From Xanthomonas chitinilytica (GTDB taxonomy: Bacteria; Pseudomonadota; Gammaproteobacteria; Xanthomonadales; Xanthomonadaceae): a stretch of 59,707 nt of DNA. Below the pieces are notes generated by a model. That model searched no databases. It saw only the letters and a list, made by a program, of their open reading frames with translations, and was not told the origin of the DNA. The position numbers and the translations under genes were made by a program. This document shows positions 7,846-17,028 of the stretch, in pieces (position 1 is the stretch's first letter; each line of letters begins with the position of its first letter). The DNA is taken from NCBI RefSeq assembly GCF_026107455.2, contig NZ_JAPCHY010000018.1:1-59707 (forward strand), in the 5' to 3' direction.

Positions 7846-8768
7846 CAGGCGGCCTCGTGCAGGGAGTCGCAACCCGCGTCGCGGGTCATCTGGGAAAACG
7901 CCTCGGCCAGGCCGGCGGCCTTCACCTCGAGCGCCGTGAGCCGCGGGTCGGCATCCAGCAGGCGACGCACCACCGGCTCGGCCGGGTCGCAGGACACGCA
8001 CAGGTAGTCGCCCTCGCGCCGCGCCTCGCGCACGTCCGGCCAGCCGGCGACCTCGTCGGCCGCCAGCGTGCTGGCGCAGCGCACCTGCCGGGTGGCGACC
8101 CGCGCGCGCATCGCATCCACGCTGCCGTCGCTGACGATCCGGCCGCGCAGCATCACGCAGACGCGGTCGGCCAGCGCTTCGGCCTCTTCCAGGTAATGGG
8201 TGGTCAGCACCACCGAATCGCCTTCGGCCACCAGCATCCGGATCGCCGCCCACAACTGCTGCCGCGCCTGCAGGTCCATGCCCACGGTGGGCTCGTCCAG
8301 GAACAGCAGCCGCGGTCGCCCGCACAGGGCGATGGCGAACTGTACGCGCCGTTGCTGGCCACCGGACAGCTGGCCATACGGCCGCCGCAGCAGGTCCTGC
8401 ACGCCGGCCAGCGCCGCGCTCTGTTCCACCGTGCGCGGCGCCGGGTAATAGCTGGCCGCCAACCGGATCAGCTCGCCCACGCGCAGCGTCTCCGGCAGCG
8501 CGGCGTCCTGCAGCATCACGCCGATCCGGCGCCGTGCCCGCACCCGCTGCGGGTCCTGGCCGAACAGCGATACCTCGCCCTCGTCGGCGCGCAGCAGGCC
8601 CAGCAGCAGGCCGATGGCGGTGCTCTTGCCGGCCCCGTTCGGTCCCAGCAGCGCCAGCACCTGTCCCTGGCGCAGTTCCAGGTCGACACCATCGAGCGCC
8701 AGCTGCCGGCCATAGCGCTTGCGCACGCCGCGCAGGCGGGCCAGTACCTGTTCCGGGTGATCGTTCAT
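7845..8768 (-). CDS. ABC transporter ATP-binding protein
   Basis: A 307-residue nucleotide-binding subunit of an ABC exporter. Walker A is GPNGAGKST (residues 42-50), the signature motif is QLSGGQQRR, Walker B is LLFLDEPTVGMD and the switch histidine lies in TTHYLEEAEALADR. A C-terminal extension of about 90 residues follows the core, as in DrrA-type exporter ATPases. It is the first gene of the four-gene exporter and two-component operon, and it is divergent from the HlyD-type efflux operon across a 239-bp intergenic region that must hold both promoters. Confidence 0.92.
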   Translation of the reverse strand: MNDHPEQVLARLRGVRKRYGRQLALDGVDLELRQGQVLALLGPNGAGKSTAIGLLLGLLRADEGEVSLFGQDPQRVRARRRIGVMLQDAALPETLRVGELIRLAASYYPAPRTVEQSAALAGVQDLLRRPYGQLSGGQQRRVQFAIALCGRPRLLFLDEPTVGMDLQARQQLWAAIRMLVAEGDSVVLTTHYLEEAEALADRVCVMLRGRIVSDGSVDAMRARVATRQVRCASTLAADEVAGWPDVREARREGDYLCVSCDPAEPVVRRLLDADPRLTALEVKAAGLAEAFSQMTRDAGCDSLHEAA

Positions 8769-8850
8769 GCCGCAGCTCCTCGTTCGGGAATGGCGCCACG
8801 TTAGGCGTGCCGGCGAGGTCGCGGCAGTGCGGGCGGTCAGCCCAAGCGGA

Positions 8851-8862
8851 TGACAGCCGTCA
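8851..8862. promoter_or_regulatory. Inverted repeat TGACAGCCGTCA in the divergent promoter region
   Basis: The 239-bp gap between the two divergent transport operons contains TGAC-N4-GTCA, an inverted repeat of the type bound by some NarL/DesR-class regulators. It lies about 85 bp upstream of the exporter ATPase start and 150 bp upstream of the adaptor start. I infer it may be the target of the response regulator encoded at the end of the left operon. One short palindrome in GC-rich DNA is weak evidence. Confidence 0.3.
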
Positions 8863-9007
8863 CATGCGGAGGCGAAGCCCGTTGCCTAGACTCTGTTCCC
8901 AGATCCGATCCCGGATCCGACCGCCGCGCCGTGTCCAGGACAGGAATTGCGGCGCGGATTCCGTTACCGTCGGTCACATTTCCCCTACAGGCGCCGTCCC
9001 GTTCCTC

Positions 9008-10249
9008 ATGAATGCATCCGCCGAACTGCTGAAGGAACTCCGCATCGACCGCAAGGCGCCGCAAGGCCCGCCGCCATCGCGGCGCTGGCCATGGATCGTG
9101 CTGGCGGCGGTCGTGCTGCTGGTGCTGGTGGGCGGCGCATGGGCGCTGCTGGGCGGCGACAAGCCGGTGGAGGTGAACACCGCGCCGGTGGTGGCGATCA
9201 GCCAGGGCAACGCCAGCAGTTCGGTGCTCGACGCCAGCGGCTACGTGGTGGCGCGGCGCATGGCCACGGTGTCGGCCAAGATCACCGGCAAGGTGCGCGA
9301 GGTGATGATCGAGGAAGGCATGCGCATGGAGGCCGGGCAGGTCATGGCCACGCTCGACCCGATCGACGCCAACGCGCAGCGCAGCCTGTCGGCCTCGCAG
9401 CTGGCGGCCGCGCGCAGCCAGCTGGCCAGCCTGCAGGCCCAGCTCAAGCAGGCCGAGGCCGAGGCCACGCGCCTGCAGTCGCTGGTCGGCCAGCAGCTGG
9501 TGTCGCGCTCGCAGTACGACCAGGCCATCGCCCAGCGCGACACCCTGCGCGCGCAGCTGGCGACCGCGCAGCGCCATGCCACGGTCGCCAGCGACCAGTT
9601 GGCGATCGCCGACCTGGGCGTGGACAACAACATCGTGCGCGCGCCGTTCGCCGGCGTGGTCATCGCCAAGGCGGCACAGCCGGGCGAGATCGTTTCGCCG
9701 CTGTCGGCTGGCGGCGGCTTCACCCGCACCGGCATCGGCACCCTGGTGGACATGGATTCGCTGGAGATCGAGGTCGACGTCGGCGAGGCGTTCATCGGCC
9801 GGGTGCAGCCGAAGATGCCGGTTGAGGCGATCCTCAACGCCTACCCGGACTGGCGGATCCCGGCCGAGGTGATCGCCATCGTCCCCACCGCCGACCGCGG
9901 CAAGGCCACGGTCAAGGTGCGCATCGCGCTGAAGCAGAAGGACCCGCGCATCGTGCCGGAGATGGGCGTGCGGGTGAGCTTCCTGGAGACGCAGGCGGAG
10001 GAACAGGAGCAGCCGCAGGGCGTGCGCGTGCCGGGCGCGGCCATCGTGCAGCGTGACCAGAAAACCCTGGCTTTCGCGTTGACCTCCGATGACCGGGTGG
10101 AGCTGCGCGAGTTGCGCACCGGCATCGCGATGGGCAACGACCGCCAGGTGCTGTCGGGCCTGGCGGCCGGTGAGACGGTGGTGGTCGGGCCGCCGGAGAC
10201 ATTGAAGGATGGCGACAAGGTGAAGCCGGCCGGCAGTGCGAAACGGTGA
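9008..10249 (+). CDS. HlyD/RND-type periplasmic adaptor subunit
   Basis: A 413-residue membrane-fusion protein. It has one N-terminal transmembrane helix (about residues 28-48) that anchors it in the inner membrane. A biotinyl-lipoyl half (GKVREVMIEEGMRMEAGQVMATLDP), a heptad-rich alpha-hairpin (Ala/Gln/Leu-rich, about residues 130-195), the second lipoyl half (VRAPFAGVVIAKAAQPGE) and beta-barrel and membrane-proximal domains follow. It should bridge the LolD-like ATPase and FtsX-type permeases encoded downstream to an outer-membrane channel, in a MacAB-like pump. The gene is separated from the rest of its operon by 845 bp of repeat DNA, which is unusual. Confidence 0.92.
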   Translation: MNASAELLKELRIDRKAPQGPPPSRRWPWIVLAAVVLLVLVGGAWALLGGDKPVEVNTAPVVAISQGNASSSVLDASGYVVARRMATVSAKITGKVREVMIEEGMRMEAGQVMATLDPIDANAQRSLSASQLAAARSQLASLQAQLKQAEAEATRLQSLVGQQLVSRSQYDQAIAQRDTLRAQLATAQRHATVASDQLAIADLGVDNNIVRAPFAGVVIAKAAQPGEIVSPLSAGGGFTRTGIGTLVDMDSLEIEVDVGEAFIGRVQPKMPVEAILNAYPDWRIPAEVIAIVPTADRGKATVKVRIALKQKDPRIVPEMGVRVSFLETQAEEQEQPQGVRVPGAAIVQRDQKTLAFALTSDDRVELRELRTGIAMGNDRQVLSGLAAGETVVVGPPETLKDGDKVKPAGSAKR

Positions 10250-10319
10250 TCCCGCGCAGGTCGGGCCAGATGATGCCTGTCGCCTCCCAGCGAACCACAT
10301 AGAAAGCAGTAAAGCGGTT

Positions 10320-11005
10320 GCCTTGGATTTTGCTGTTGCTGTTGCTGTTGCTGTTGCTTGTGCTTTTGCCTTTGCCTTTCCGGGTTCCCTTCCACAGCGG
10401 CGGAGCCAGTGGGAAAAACCCGAAGGGCGACGTGCATGGATGCATGTCGTTTTTCGCCGCGGCAGGATGCCGCGTCGAAAAATCCCGCTGGCGGAGCGAA
10501 CCCGGAGTGCCGTAGGCACGGAGGGCGCGGAGGCAGGGCGTGCTTGACCAGCCATTCGGCTGTTGAAAAGCACTTCTTTTGGCTACCTTTTTTGCACGAG
10601 CAAAGAAAAGTAGCTCGCTCCCCGAATGGGGAACGAAAGCTTTTGATGTTGCTCTTTAAATGGCCTCCAAACTGATTCTCTTGTTTCGAGAGCGCCCGGT
10701 TCGAAGAGCAAAAGCAAAGGCTTTCACTCCCGCTCCGCGGGAGCGAGTCACTTTTCTTTGCTCGTGCAAAGAAAAGTAACCAAAAGAAAGCACGGTCGGA
10801 CGCGAGCCGATGCGGCTGCGCCGCATCGGTTCCCTGCGCCCCTCGCGGGCCAGGGGGACGGCGCACAACTCGCTTCGCTCAAACACGTGCGCCTCTTCGC
10901 CCCCTGCCCCGCTGCGGTGCTCGGCTCGCTCTACGGCTGGGGAAGTCAAGAACCAAAGCAACCGCAAGAGCAACTGCAATAGCGAAAGCAACAGCAACAG
11001 CCGGA
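10320..11005. repeat. Repeat cassette bounded by inverted GTTGCT-type tracts
   Basis: The 845 bp between the adaptor gene and its ATPase gene contain no credible gene. The left edge has a hexanucleotide run of about four to five TGCTGT units (10331-10360). The right edge has the complementary GCAACA-type units (about 10966-11002), so the cassette is bounded by inverted simple repeats. Inside are the long inverted repeat listed separately and a segment (10544-10570) shared with 43226-43292. This looks like a non-autonomous repeat element inserted between two genes of one pump operon. It is not a CRISPR array, since the units are only 6 bp with no spacers. Confidence 0.65.
10569..10793. repeat. 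Long imperfect inverted repeat, MITE-like
   Basis: The arms 10569-10614 and 10748-10793 are near-perfect reverse complements, around the core CTTTGCTCGTGCAAAG and flanked by CCAAAAG/CTTTTGG. They enclose about 130 bp with further weaker complementarity (CGAAAGC against GCTTTC). Each arm also contains its own small palindrome. The RNA would fold into a large hairpin that could attenuate transcription between adaptor and ATPase genes. Similar AT-richer palindromes recur in Xanthomonadaceae intergenic DNA to my recollection; copy number in this genome is not visible here. Confidence 0.65.
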
Positions 11006-11094
11006 GCCACCGCTACGGCATCACTCCCCCGGCGCCGGGCGCCAGGGAAACGGAAAGACGGACACCCACCGCATCACATCGCAGAGGAACACCC

Positions 11095-11784
<690 letters not shown>

Positions 11785-11798
11785 CGGAGGATGCGGCG

Positions 11799-12959
11799 AT
11801 GAAGTATTTCTCGCTGATATGGGCGCAGCTGTTCCGCAGCAAGACCCGCACCCTGCTGACCCTGCTGTCGGTGGTGGCGGCGTTCCTGCTGTTCGGCCTG
11901 CTCGATTCGGTGCGGGTGGCGTTCAACGCCGGCGCCAGCGTGGCCGGCGCCGACCGCCTGGTGGTGGCCTCGCGCCTGTCGATCACCCAGATGCTGCCGC
12001 TGAGCCTGGAACGGCAGATCGCCGCGGTGCCCGGCGTGCGCGCGGTGTCCTACGGCAACTGGTTCGGCGGCATCTACCAGGACCCGAAGAACTTCTTTCC
12101 CAACTTCGTGATCGGCCCGGGCTACATGCAGCTGTATCCGGAGTACGCGGTCGCGCCGGAGCAGATGCAGGCGTTCGAGGCCGACCGCACCGGCGCGCTG
12201 GTCGGCGAATCGCTGGCCAAGCGCTTCGGCTGGAAGATCGGCGACACCATCCCGCTGGAGGCGACCATCTTCCCGCAGAAGGACGGCAGCAACAGCTGGC
12301 CGCTCACTTTGCGCGGCACCTTCAGCGTGGCCGACAGCAAGCGCAAGGGCGAGGAAACCGCGCTGTACTTCCACTGGAAGTACTTCGACGAGGCCAACGC
12401 CTACATGAGCGGGATGGTCGGCTTCTACGTGGTGTCGCTGGACAACCCCGAGCACGCCGACCGGGTGTCGCGCGCGATCGACGCGATCTCGGCCAACTCG
12501 GCCAACGAGACCAAGACCCAGACCGAACAGGCGTTCAACCAGGCCTTCATCAAGCAGTTCGCCGACATCGGCCTGATCGTCAGCGCGATCATGGCCGCGG
12601 TGTTCTTCACCCTGCTGCTGCTGACCGGCAACACCATGGCCCAGGCGGTGCGCGAGCGCATCCCCGAGCTGGCGGTGCTCAAGACGCTGGGCTTCACCAA
12701 CCGCACGGTGCTGATGCTGGTGCTGGTCGAGGCGATCGTGCTGATCGTGCTGGGCGGGGTGATCGGGCTGGGCACCGCCGCGCTGCTGATCCCGCTGCTC
12801 AGCGCCGGCAGTGGCGGCGTCATCCAGCTGCCCACCGTGCAGGCCGAGACCTGGCTGCTGGGCCTGCTGCTGATGGTCGCGATCGGCACGGTGGTCGGGC
12901 TGCTGCCGGCGATCCGCGCCATGCGGCTGAAGATCGTCGACGCGCTGGCCGGCCGCTGA
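11799..12959 (+). CDS. FtsX/MacB-type ABC transporter permease (first of two)
   Basis: A 386-residue permease with the MacB topology. The first helix (about residues 18-38) is followed by a large periplasmic MacB_PCD-like domain (to about residue 255), and then three C-terminal helices including the FtsX signature QAVRERIPELAVLKTLGFTNRTV. It is expected to form a heterodimer with the second permease encoded 21 bp downstream, powered by the ATPase upstream. No substrate can be inferred from sequence. Confidence 0.9.
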   Translation: MKYFSLIWAQLFRSKTRTLLTLLSVVAAFLLFGLLDSVRVAFNAGASVAGADRLVVASRLSITQMLPLSLERQIAAVPGVRAVSYGNWFGGIYQDPKNFFPNFVIGPGYMQLYPEYAVAPEQMQAFEADRTGALVGESLAKRFGWKIGDTIPLEATIFPQKDGSNSWPLTLRGTFSVADSKRKGEETALYFHWKYFDEANAYMSGMVGFYVVSLDNPEHADRVSRAIDAISANSANETKTQTEQAFNQAFIKQFADIGLIVSAIMAAVFFTLLLLTGNTMAQAVRERIPELAVLKTLGFTNRTVLMLVLVEAIVLIVLGGVIGLGTAALLIPLLSAGSGGVIQLPTVQAETWLLGLLLMVAIGTVVGLLPAIRAMRLKIVDALAGR

Positions 12960-12980
12960 GTACCGAACGAGGAATACGAC

Positions 12981-14294
12981 ATGAAGACCAAGCAATGGTT
13001 GTGGAACATCGTCTCGGTACTGACGCTGCTCGTCGGACTGGGAATCTGGATCGCGTTGCCCTGGTACCTGGTGCTGGCGCTGGCGCTCGCGCTCGGCCTG
13101 TGGCTGGTACTGGCCCGCAGCGGGCGCCTGGCGCTGGCCGCGGCGCGGATCGGCATCGCCAGCCTGCCGCAGCGCTGGGGCGCCTCCTCGGTGATCGTGG
13201 TCGGCATCGCCGGCGTGGTCGGCGTGCTGGTGGCGATGCTGGCGATGGGCGAAGGCTTCCAGGCCACGCTGCAGCAGACCGGCAGCGAGGACACCGCCAT
13301 CATCCTGCGCGGCGGCTCGCAGGCCGAGGTCAACTCGGTGATCGCACGCGACCAGTTGCCGCTGATCTCCGCCCTGCCCGGCATCGCGCGCGACGCGCAG
13401 GGCCGTCCGTTCGCGTCCGGCGAGCTGTCGCAGGTGGTCAGCCTCCCCGCCCGCAGCAGCGGCGAGGACGCCAACGCGCAGTTCCGCGGGGTCAGCGACG
13501 CGGCCTGGGAGATCCGTCCCAACATCCGCATCGTCGAGGGCCGCAAGTTCAACCCCGGACTGCGCGAACTGGTCGTCGGCCAGGGCGCCATGGGCCAGTA
13601 CCGCGGCCTGGAGATCGGCAAGCCGGTACGGCTGGGCAGCGACGAATGGACCGTGGTCGGCACGTTCGCCTCCGGCGACGCACACGACTCGGAACTGTGG
13701 ACCGACATCGAGACGCTGAGCTCGGCCTACCGGCGCAACGCCTACCAGTCGGTGACCGTGCGCCTGGAGGGCCCACAGGCGTTCGACGGTTTCAAGGCGG
13801 CGATGGAAAGCGACCCGCGGCTGAAGCTGGACGTGCTGAGCACCCGCGACTACTTCGCCAAGCAGTCCGAAGGCCTGACCAAGCTGATCCGCATCCTCGG
13901 CACGGTGATCGGCACGATCATGGCGATCGGCGCGGTGTTCGGCGCGCTCAACACCATGTACGCGGCGGTGGCCGGCCGTGCGCGCGAGATCGCCACCATG
14001 CGCGCGCTCGGCTTCCGCGGCGTGCCGGTGGTGACCTCGGTGATGCTGGAGACGATGATGCTGGCGCTGCTGGGCGGGGTGCTCGGCGGGCTGGTCGCCT
14101 GGCTGGTGTTCAACGGCTACAGCGCGGCCACGCTGGGCGCCAACTTCAGCCAGGTGGTGTTCCAGTTCAAGGTCACCCCGGAACTGCTGTGGAGCGGGCT
14201 GAAGTGGGCGCTGGGCATCGGCCTGGTCGGCGGCCTGTTCCCGGCGCTGCGCGCGGCGCGGCTGCCGATCACCACGGCGCTGCGCGAGACCTGA
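12981..14294 (+). CDS. FtsX/MacB-type ABC transporter permease (second of two)
   Basis: A 437-residue permease. Its N-terminus has two hydrophobic segments (about residues 8-48), then another helix near residue 75, a periplasmic MacB_PCD-like domain, and three C-terminal helices with the motif GRAREIATMRALGFRGVPVV. It is longer than its partner by an extra N-terminal hairpin. A strong hairpin 15 bp after its stop codon closes the operon. Confidence 0.9.
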   Translation: MKTKQWLWNIVSVLTLLVGLGIWIALPWYLVLALALALGLWLVLARSGRLALAAARIGIASLPQRWGASSVIVVGIAGVVGVLVAMLAMGEGFQATLQQTGSEDTAIILRGGSQAEVNSVIARDQLPLISALPGIARDAQGRPFASGELSQVVSLPARSSGEDANAQFRGVSDAAWEIRPNIRIVEGRKFNPGLRELVVGQGAMGQYRGLEIGKPVRLGSDEWTVVGTFASGDAHDSELWTDIETLSSAYRRNAYQSVTVRLEGPQAFDGFKAAMESDPRLKLDVLSTRDYFAKQSEGLTKLIRILGTVIGTIMAIGAVFGALNTMYAAVAGRAREIATMRALGFRGVPVVTSVMLETMMLALLGGVLGGLVAWLVFNGYSAATLGANFSQVVFQFKVTPELLWSGLKWALGIGLVGGLFPALRAARLPITTALRET

Positions 14295-14308
14295 GCCGCG
14301 CCGTCATC

Positions 14309-14339
14309 GCGACCCGCATCCCGGCCGGGTGCGGGTCGC
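14309..14339 (+). terminator. Hairpin after the efflux operon
   Basis: GCGACCCGCA pairs with TGCGGGTCGC across a short GC-rich loop, giving a 10-bp perfect stem directly downstream of the second permease. No run of T follows, so it may be a transcription-stabilising or Rho-assisted end rather than a classical intrinsic terminator. Confidence 0.5.
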
Positions 14340-14953
14340 TTCCGCGCGGAGGCACGCGGCCATCCGCTGTTCCCTGCGCGGCCGCACCTCGGTAGGCGAC
14401 GGCGCGGGCGCCTGCATCGCCGTTGCCGCAACCTTTCGCTGCGGCCTCCGCCTCGTTCGCCACGGCGATGGCGATTCCATCGCAGCCTGGCGTACCGCTG
14501 TCCGCGCATGCGCCGCGCTACCCGGTCTCCAGCGACAACGATCCGGGGCCGCCATCGGCCGCCGGCGCGTTCAACCGCCGGACCCGTCCCTGCGGTACGC
14601 GCATCGCAGCGGCGAACTGCCGCCAGGCGCGACGGCCGGGGGCCTGGAAGGCGTGCCCGATACCGGCTCGCGCTTGCCGGGACCGGAACATCGGCCACGC
14701 CTACCGCCACAGCGAGGGCCAACGCATCGGCCGTAGCGGACCGCTCCAGCCGCACCGGTACCCGCGATCGGCGGGTTCTCCGGCAACCGGGCCATCTGCT
14801 GCATCGACCGCCTGGAACGCACCGGCGGCGCTGCCTCCGCAGCCCGGCCTTCCCGGAACACACCACAACGGTCATACCACTGTCATCTCCGTGCGCTAGA
14901 GCCGCGCCGGCGCGGGCGCTAAGGTGACCGGCTTTCCCGAACGGATCCCCGCC
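14340..14953. other. Gene-poor 600-bp intergenic region
   Basis: No gene is supported. Open frames on both strands have low-complexity arginine, alanine and proline content and no recognisable domain. The sequence is unusually rich in CGG/CCG triplets without the third-position bias of the neighbouring genes. It may contain decayed coding sequence, but I cannot name any. Confidence 0.4.
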
Positions 14954-16039
14954 ATGCTCCGCGCACTGGCGCTGGCCGGCATCTGCGTGATGCTGGCCGG
15001 CTTCGCCCTGTCCCCGTCGATGCCGCCGCTCTCGCTCGGCGCACGCCTGGCCGCGCCCGGCGGCACCTCGCCGCTGGTGCCGAGCGCGCGCATCGACGCG
15101 CTGCTGGCACGCCTGCCGCACCGCCAGGGCACGGCACCCGGCAGCGACGGCGTGGCGCTGCACTGGGTCGCCTTCGATCCGGGCGACTACCGGCTGGATT
15201 ACCGCTACCTCGGCAAGGGCGAGCGCTTCCCCGAGTTCGCGCTGGACGCCAACGCCCCCACTGCCACCGCGCCCGCGCCACGCGGCACGGTGATCCTGCT
15301 GCACGGCTGGATGATGGATGGCGGCTCGCTGCTGCCGTGGGCGCTGCAGCTGGCGCAGGGCGGCTACCGCACCATCGCCCTGGACCTGCGCAACCACGGC
15401 CGCTCCGGGCAGGCGCCGTCCGGCTACGGCACCCGCGAGGGCGAGGACGTGGCGGCGGTGTTGCATGCACTCGGCGCCGCCGGCGAGATCGACGGACCGG
15501 TGCACCTGCTGGGCGTGTCCTACGGCGCGGCCACCGCCATCTTCGCCGCGCGCGAGCTGGGCCCGCGGCTGCGCAGCGTGGTGGCGATGGAGTCGTTCGA
15601 CAACGCCGGCCACGCCATCCGCACCATGGTGCCGCACCTGCTCTCCAAGCCGCCCGAGCGCCTGGGCGATTACCTGGCGCTGCCGCTGGCGCGCTGGCAG
15701 TACGGCGGCAGCGGGCTGGACGCGGCCATCGCCGATGCCGACCGCCGGCTCGGCCTCGACCTGGACCGCGTGGACGTCGCCCAGGCGCTGGCGCAGGTGC
15801 CGGCCTGCGTATTGCTGCTGCATGGCCGCGACGATGCGCACATCCCGGTCGCGCAGGGCCGCGCGCTGGCCGCCGCCGCGCCGCGCGCCCGCTACCTGGA
15901 ACTGGAAGGCGAGGACCACCTGACCCTGCCGCTGCGGCTGGACCGCCTGTCCGGCGTGATCGACAGCTGGCTGGCGCAGGCGGGCAGCGACGAGGCGCAT
16001 TGCCCGATGCCCACCGCCCCCGCCGCAGGAGCGGTGTAG
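14954..16039 (+). CDS. Exported alpha/beta hydrolase
   Basis: A 361-residue hydrolase with an N-terminal signal or anchor segment (residues 3-20, no lipobox Cys at the right place) and an alpha/beta-hydrolase fold. The oxyanion strand is VILLHGWMMDGG, the nucleophile elbow is GVSYG, the acid is in LLLHGRDDAHIP and the catalytic His in EGEDHLTL. Substrate unknown; esterase or lipase-like. The last residues and the TAG stop are formed by the first bases of a palindromic repeat (16036-16103), so the C-terminal tail has probably been altered by that insertion. Monocistronic. Confidence 0.85.
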   Translation: MLRALALAGICVMLAGFALSPSMPPLSLGARLAAPGGTSPLVPSARIDALLARLPHRQGTAPGSDGVALHWVAFDPGDYRLDYRYLGKGERFPEFALDANAPTATAPAPRGTVILLHGWMMDGGSLLPWALQLAQGGYRTIALDLRNHGRSGQAPSGYGTREGEDVAAVLHALGAAGEIDGPVHLLGVSYGAATAIFAARELGPRLRSVVAMESFDNAGHAIRTMVPHLLSKPPERLGDYLALPLARWQYGGSGLDAAIADADRRLGLDLDRVDVAQALAQVPACVLLLHGRDDAHIPVAQGRALAAAAPRARYLELEGEDHLTLPLRLDRLSGVIDSWLAQAGSDEAHCPMPTAPAAGAV

Positions 16040-16103
16040 GAGCGACGTGAGTCGCGACGAGGGGTTATCGGGGAAGCCTCGTCGCGACTCACGTCGCTCC
16101 TAC
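16036..16103. repeat. REP-like palindrome, copy 1 (GTAGGAGCGACGTGAGTCGCGA)
   Basis: A 25-bp arm at 16036-16060 and its reverse complement at 16079-16103 are separated by 18 bp. The element supplies the stop codon of the upstream hydrolase and lies 20 bp from the end of the convergent rarD gene, so its transcript hairpin probably protects or terminates both. Related copies lie at 22810-22863 and 26197-26261. Confidence 0.85.
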
Positions 16104-16122
16104 GGTTGCAGCCGCTCCCGCA

Positions 16123-17028
16123 TCATGTCCGCCTGCGCGCTTTCGCCGCCGCGCGCATCCCGGCCACCGCGAACACCACCAGCCCGGCCCAGATCAGGCC
16201 GAAACCGAGCAGCTGCCCGGCACCGAACGGTTCGCGGAACACCAGCACGCCGACCAGGAACTGCAGCGTCGGGGCGATGTACTGCAGCAACCCGACCACG
16301 CTCAGCGGCACCCGGCGCACGCCGTAGGCGAAGGCGATCAGCGGGATCGCGCTGACCGCGCCGGCCACGATCAACAGCAGGTCGGCGCGCCATCCCCAGC
16401 CGGAGAGGAAGCCGCCGCCGTGGCCGGATTCGGACCACAGCACGAAGCCCAGCGCCGGCAGCACCATGAACAGGCTTTCCACGCCCAGCCCGGCCACCGC
16501 TTCCACCGCCACCAGTTTGCGCAACAGGCCGTACAGGCCGAAGCTGATCGACAGCCCGATCGCGATCCACGGCAGCCGCCCGCCCTGCCAGGTCAGCCAG
16601 GCCACGCCGGCAGCGGCCAGCGCCACCGCCAGCCACTGCAGCCGGCCCAGCCGCTCGCCCAGCACCGCCACCCCCAGCAGCACGCTCAACAGCGGGTTGA
16701 TGAAGTAGCCCAGGCTGGTCTCGACCACGTGGCCGGCGTTGACCGCCCAGATGTACAGCCCCCAGTTGCCGGCGATCAGCGCGCTGGACAGGCCCAGCAG
16801 CCAGAAGCTGCGCGGCCGCGCGAAGATCTCCCGCAGCCAGCCCCAGCCCTGGCGCAGCACCAGCCAGCCGATCAGCAGCACCGCGCTCCAGACGACGCGG
16901 TGGGCGATCACCTGCAGCGACGGCACCGCTTTGAGCAGGTGCCAGTACAGCGGGAACAGCCCCCATATGACGAACGCCAGCGTGGCCGCCAGCAGGCCGT
17001 TGCGTTGCTCCAGCGCAGGGTCGCTCAT
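16123..17028 (-). CDS. rarD: RarD-type EamA transporter
   Basis: A 301-residue inner-membrane protein with about ten hydrophobic helices in two EamA halves. It matches the RarD (chloramphenicol-sensitive protein) pattern at the start, LLAATLAFVIWGLFPLYWHLL, and in the second half YGVRRVPLSVVGLLQYIAPTLQFL. RarD-like carriers move small organic molecules; the substrate is not established. The ATG overlaps the stop of the upstream EamA gene (ATGA), so the two are translationally coupled. Confidence 0.88.
   Translation of the reverse strand: MSDPALEQRNGLLAATLAFVIWGLFPLYWHLLKAVPSLQVIAHRVVWSAVLLIGWLVLRQGWGWLREIFARPRSFWLLGLSSALIAGNWGLYIWAVNAGHVVETSLGYFINPLLSVLLGVAVLGERLGRLQWLAVALAAAGVAWLTWQGGRLPWIAIGLSISFGLYGLLRKLVAVEAVAGLGVESLFMVLPALGFVLWSESGHGGGFLSGWGWRADLLLIVAGAVSAIPLIAFAYGVRRVPLSVVGLLQYIAPTLQFLVGVLVFREPFGAGQLLGFGLIWAGLVVFAVAGMRAAAKARRRT

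Noticed and set aside
10331..10360. Short tandem repeats that could suggest a CRISPR array
   Set aside because: The unit is a 6-bp simple repeat without spacers; no cas gene is present in the window.
14423..14899. Plus-strand open frame in the gene-poor region after the efflux operon
   Set aside because: Low-complexity Ala/Arg/Pro translation, no ribosome-binding site, no domain.
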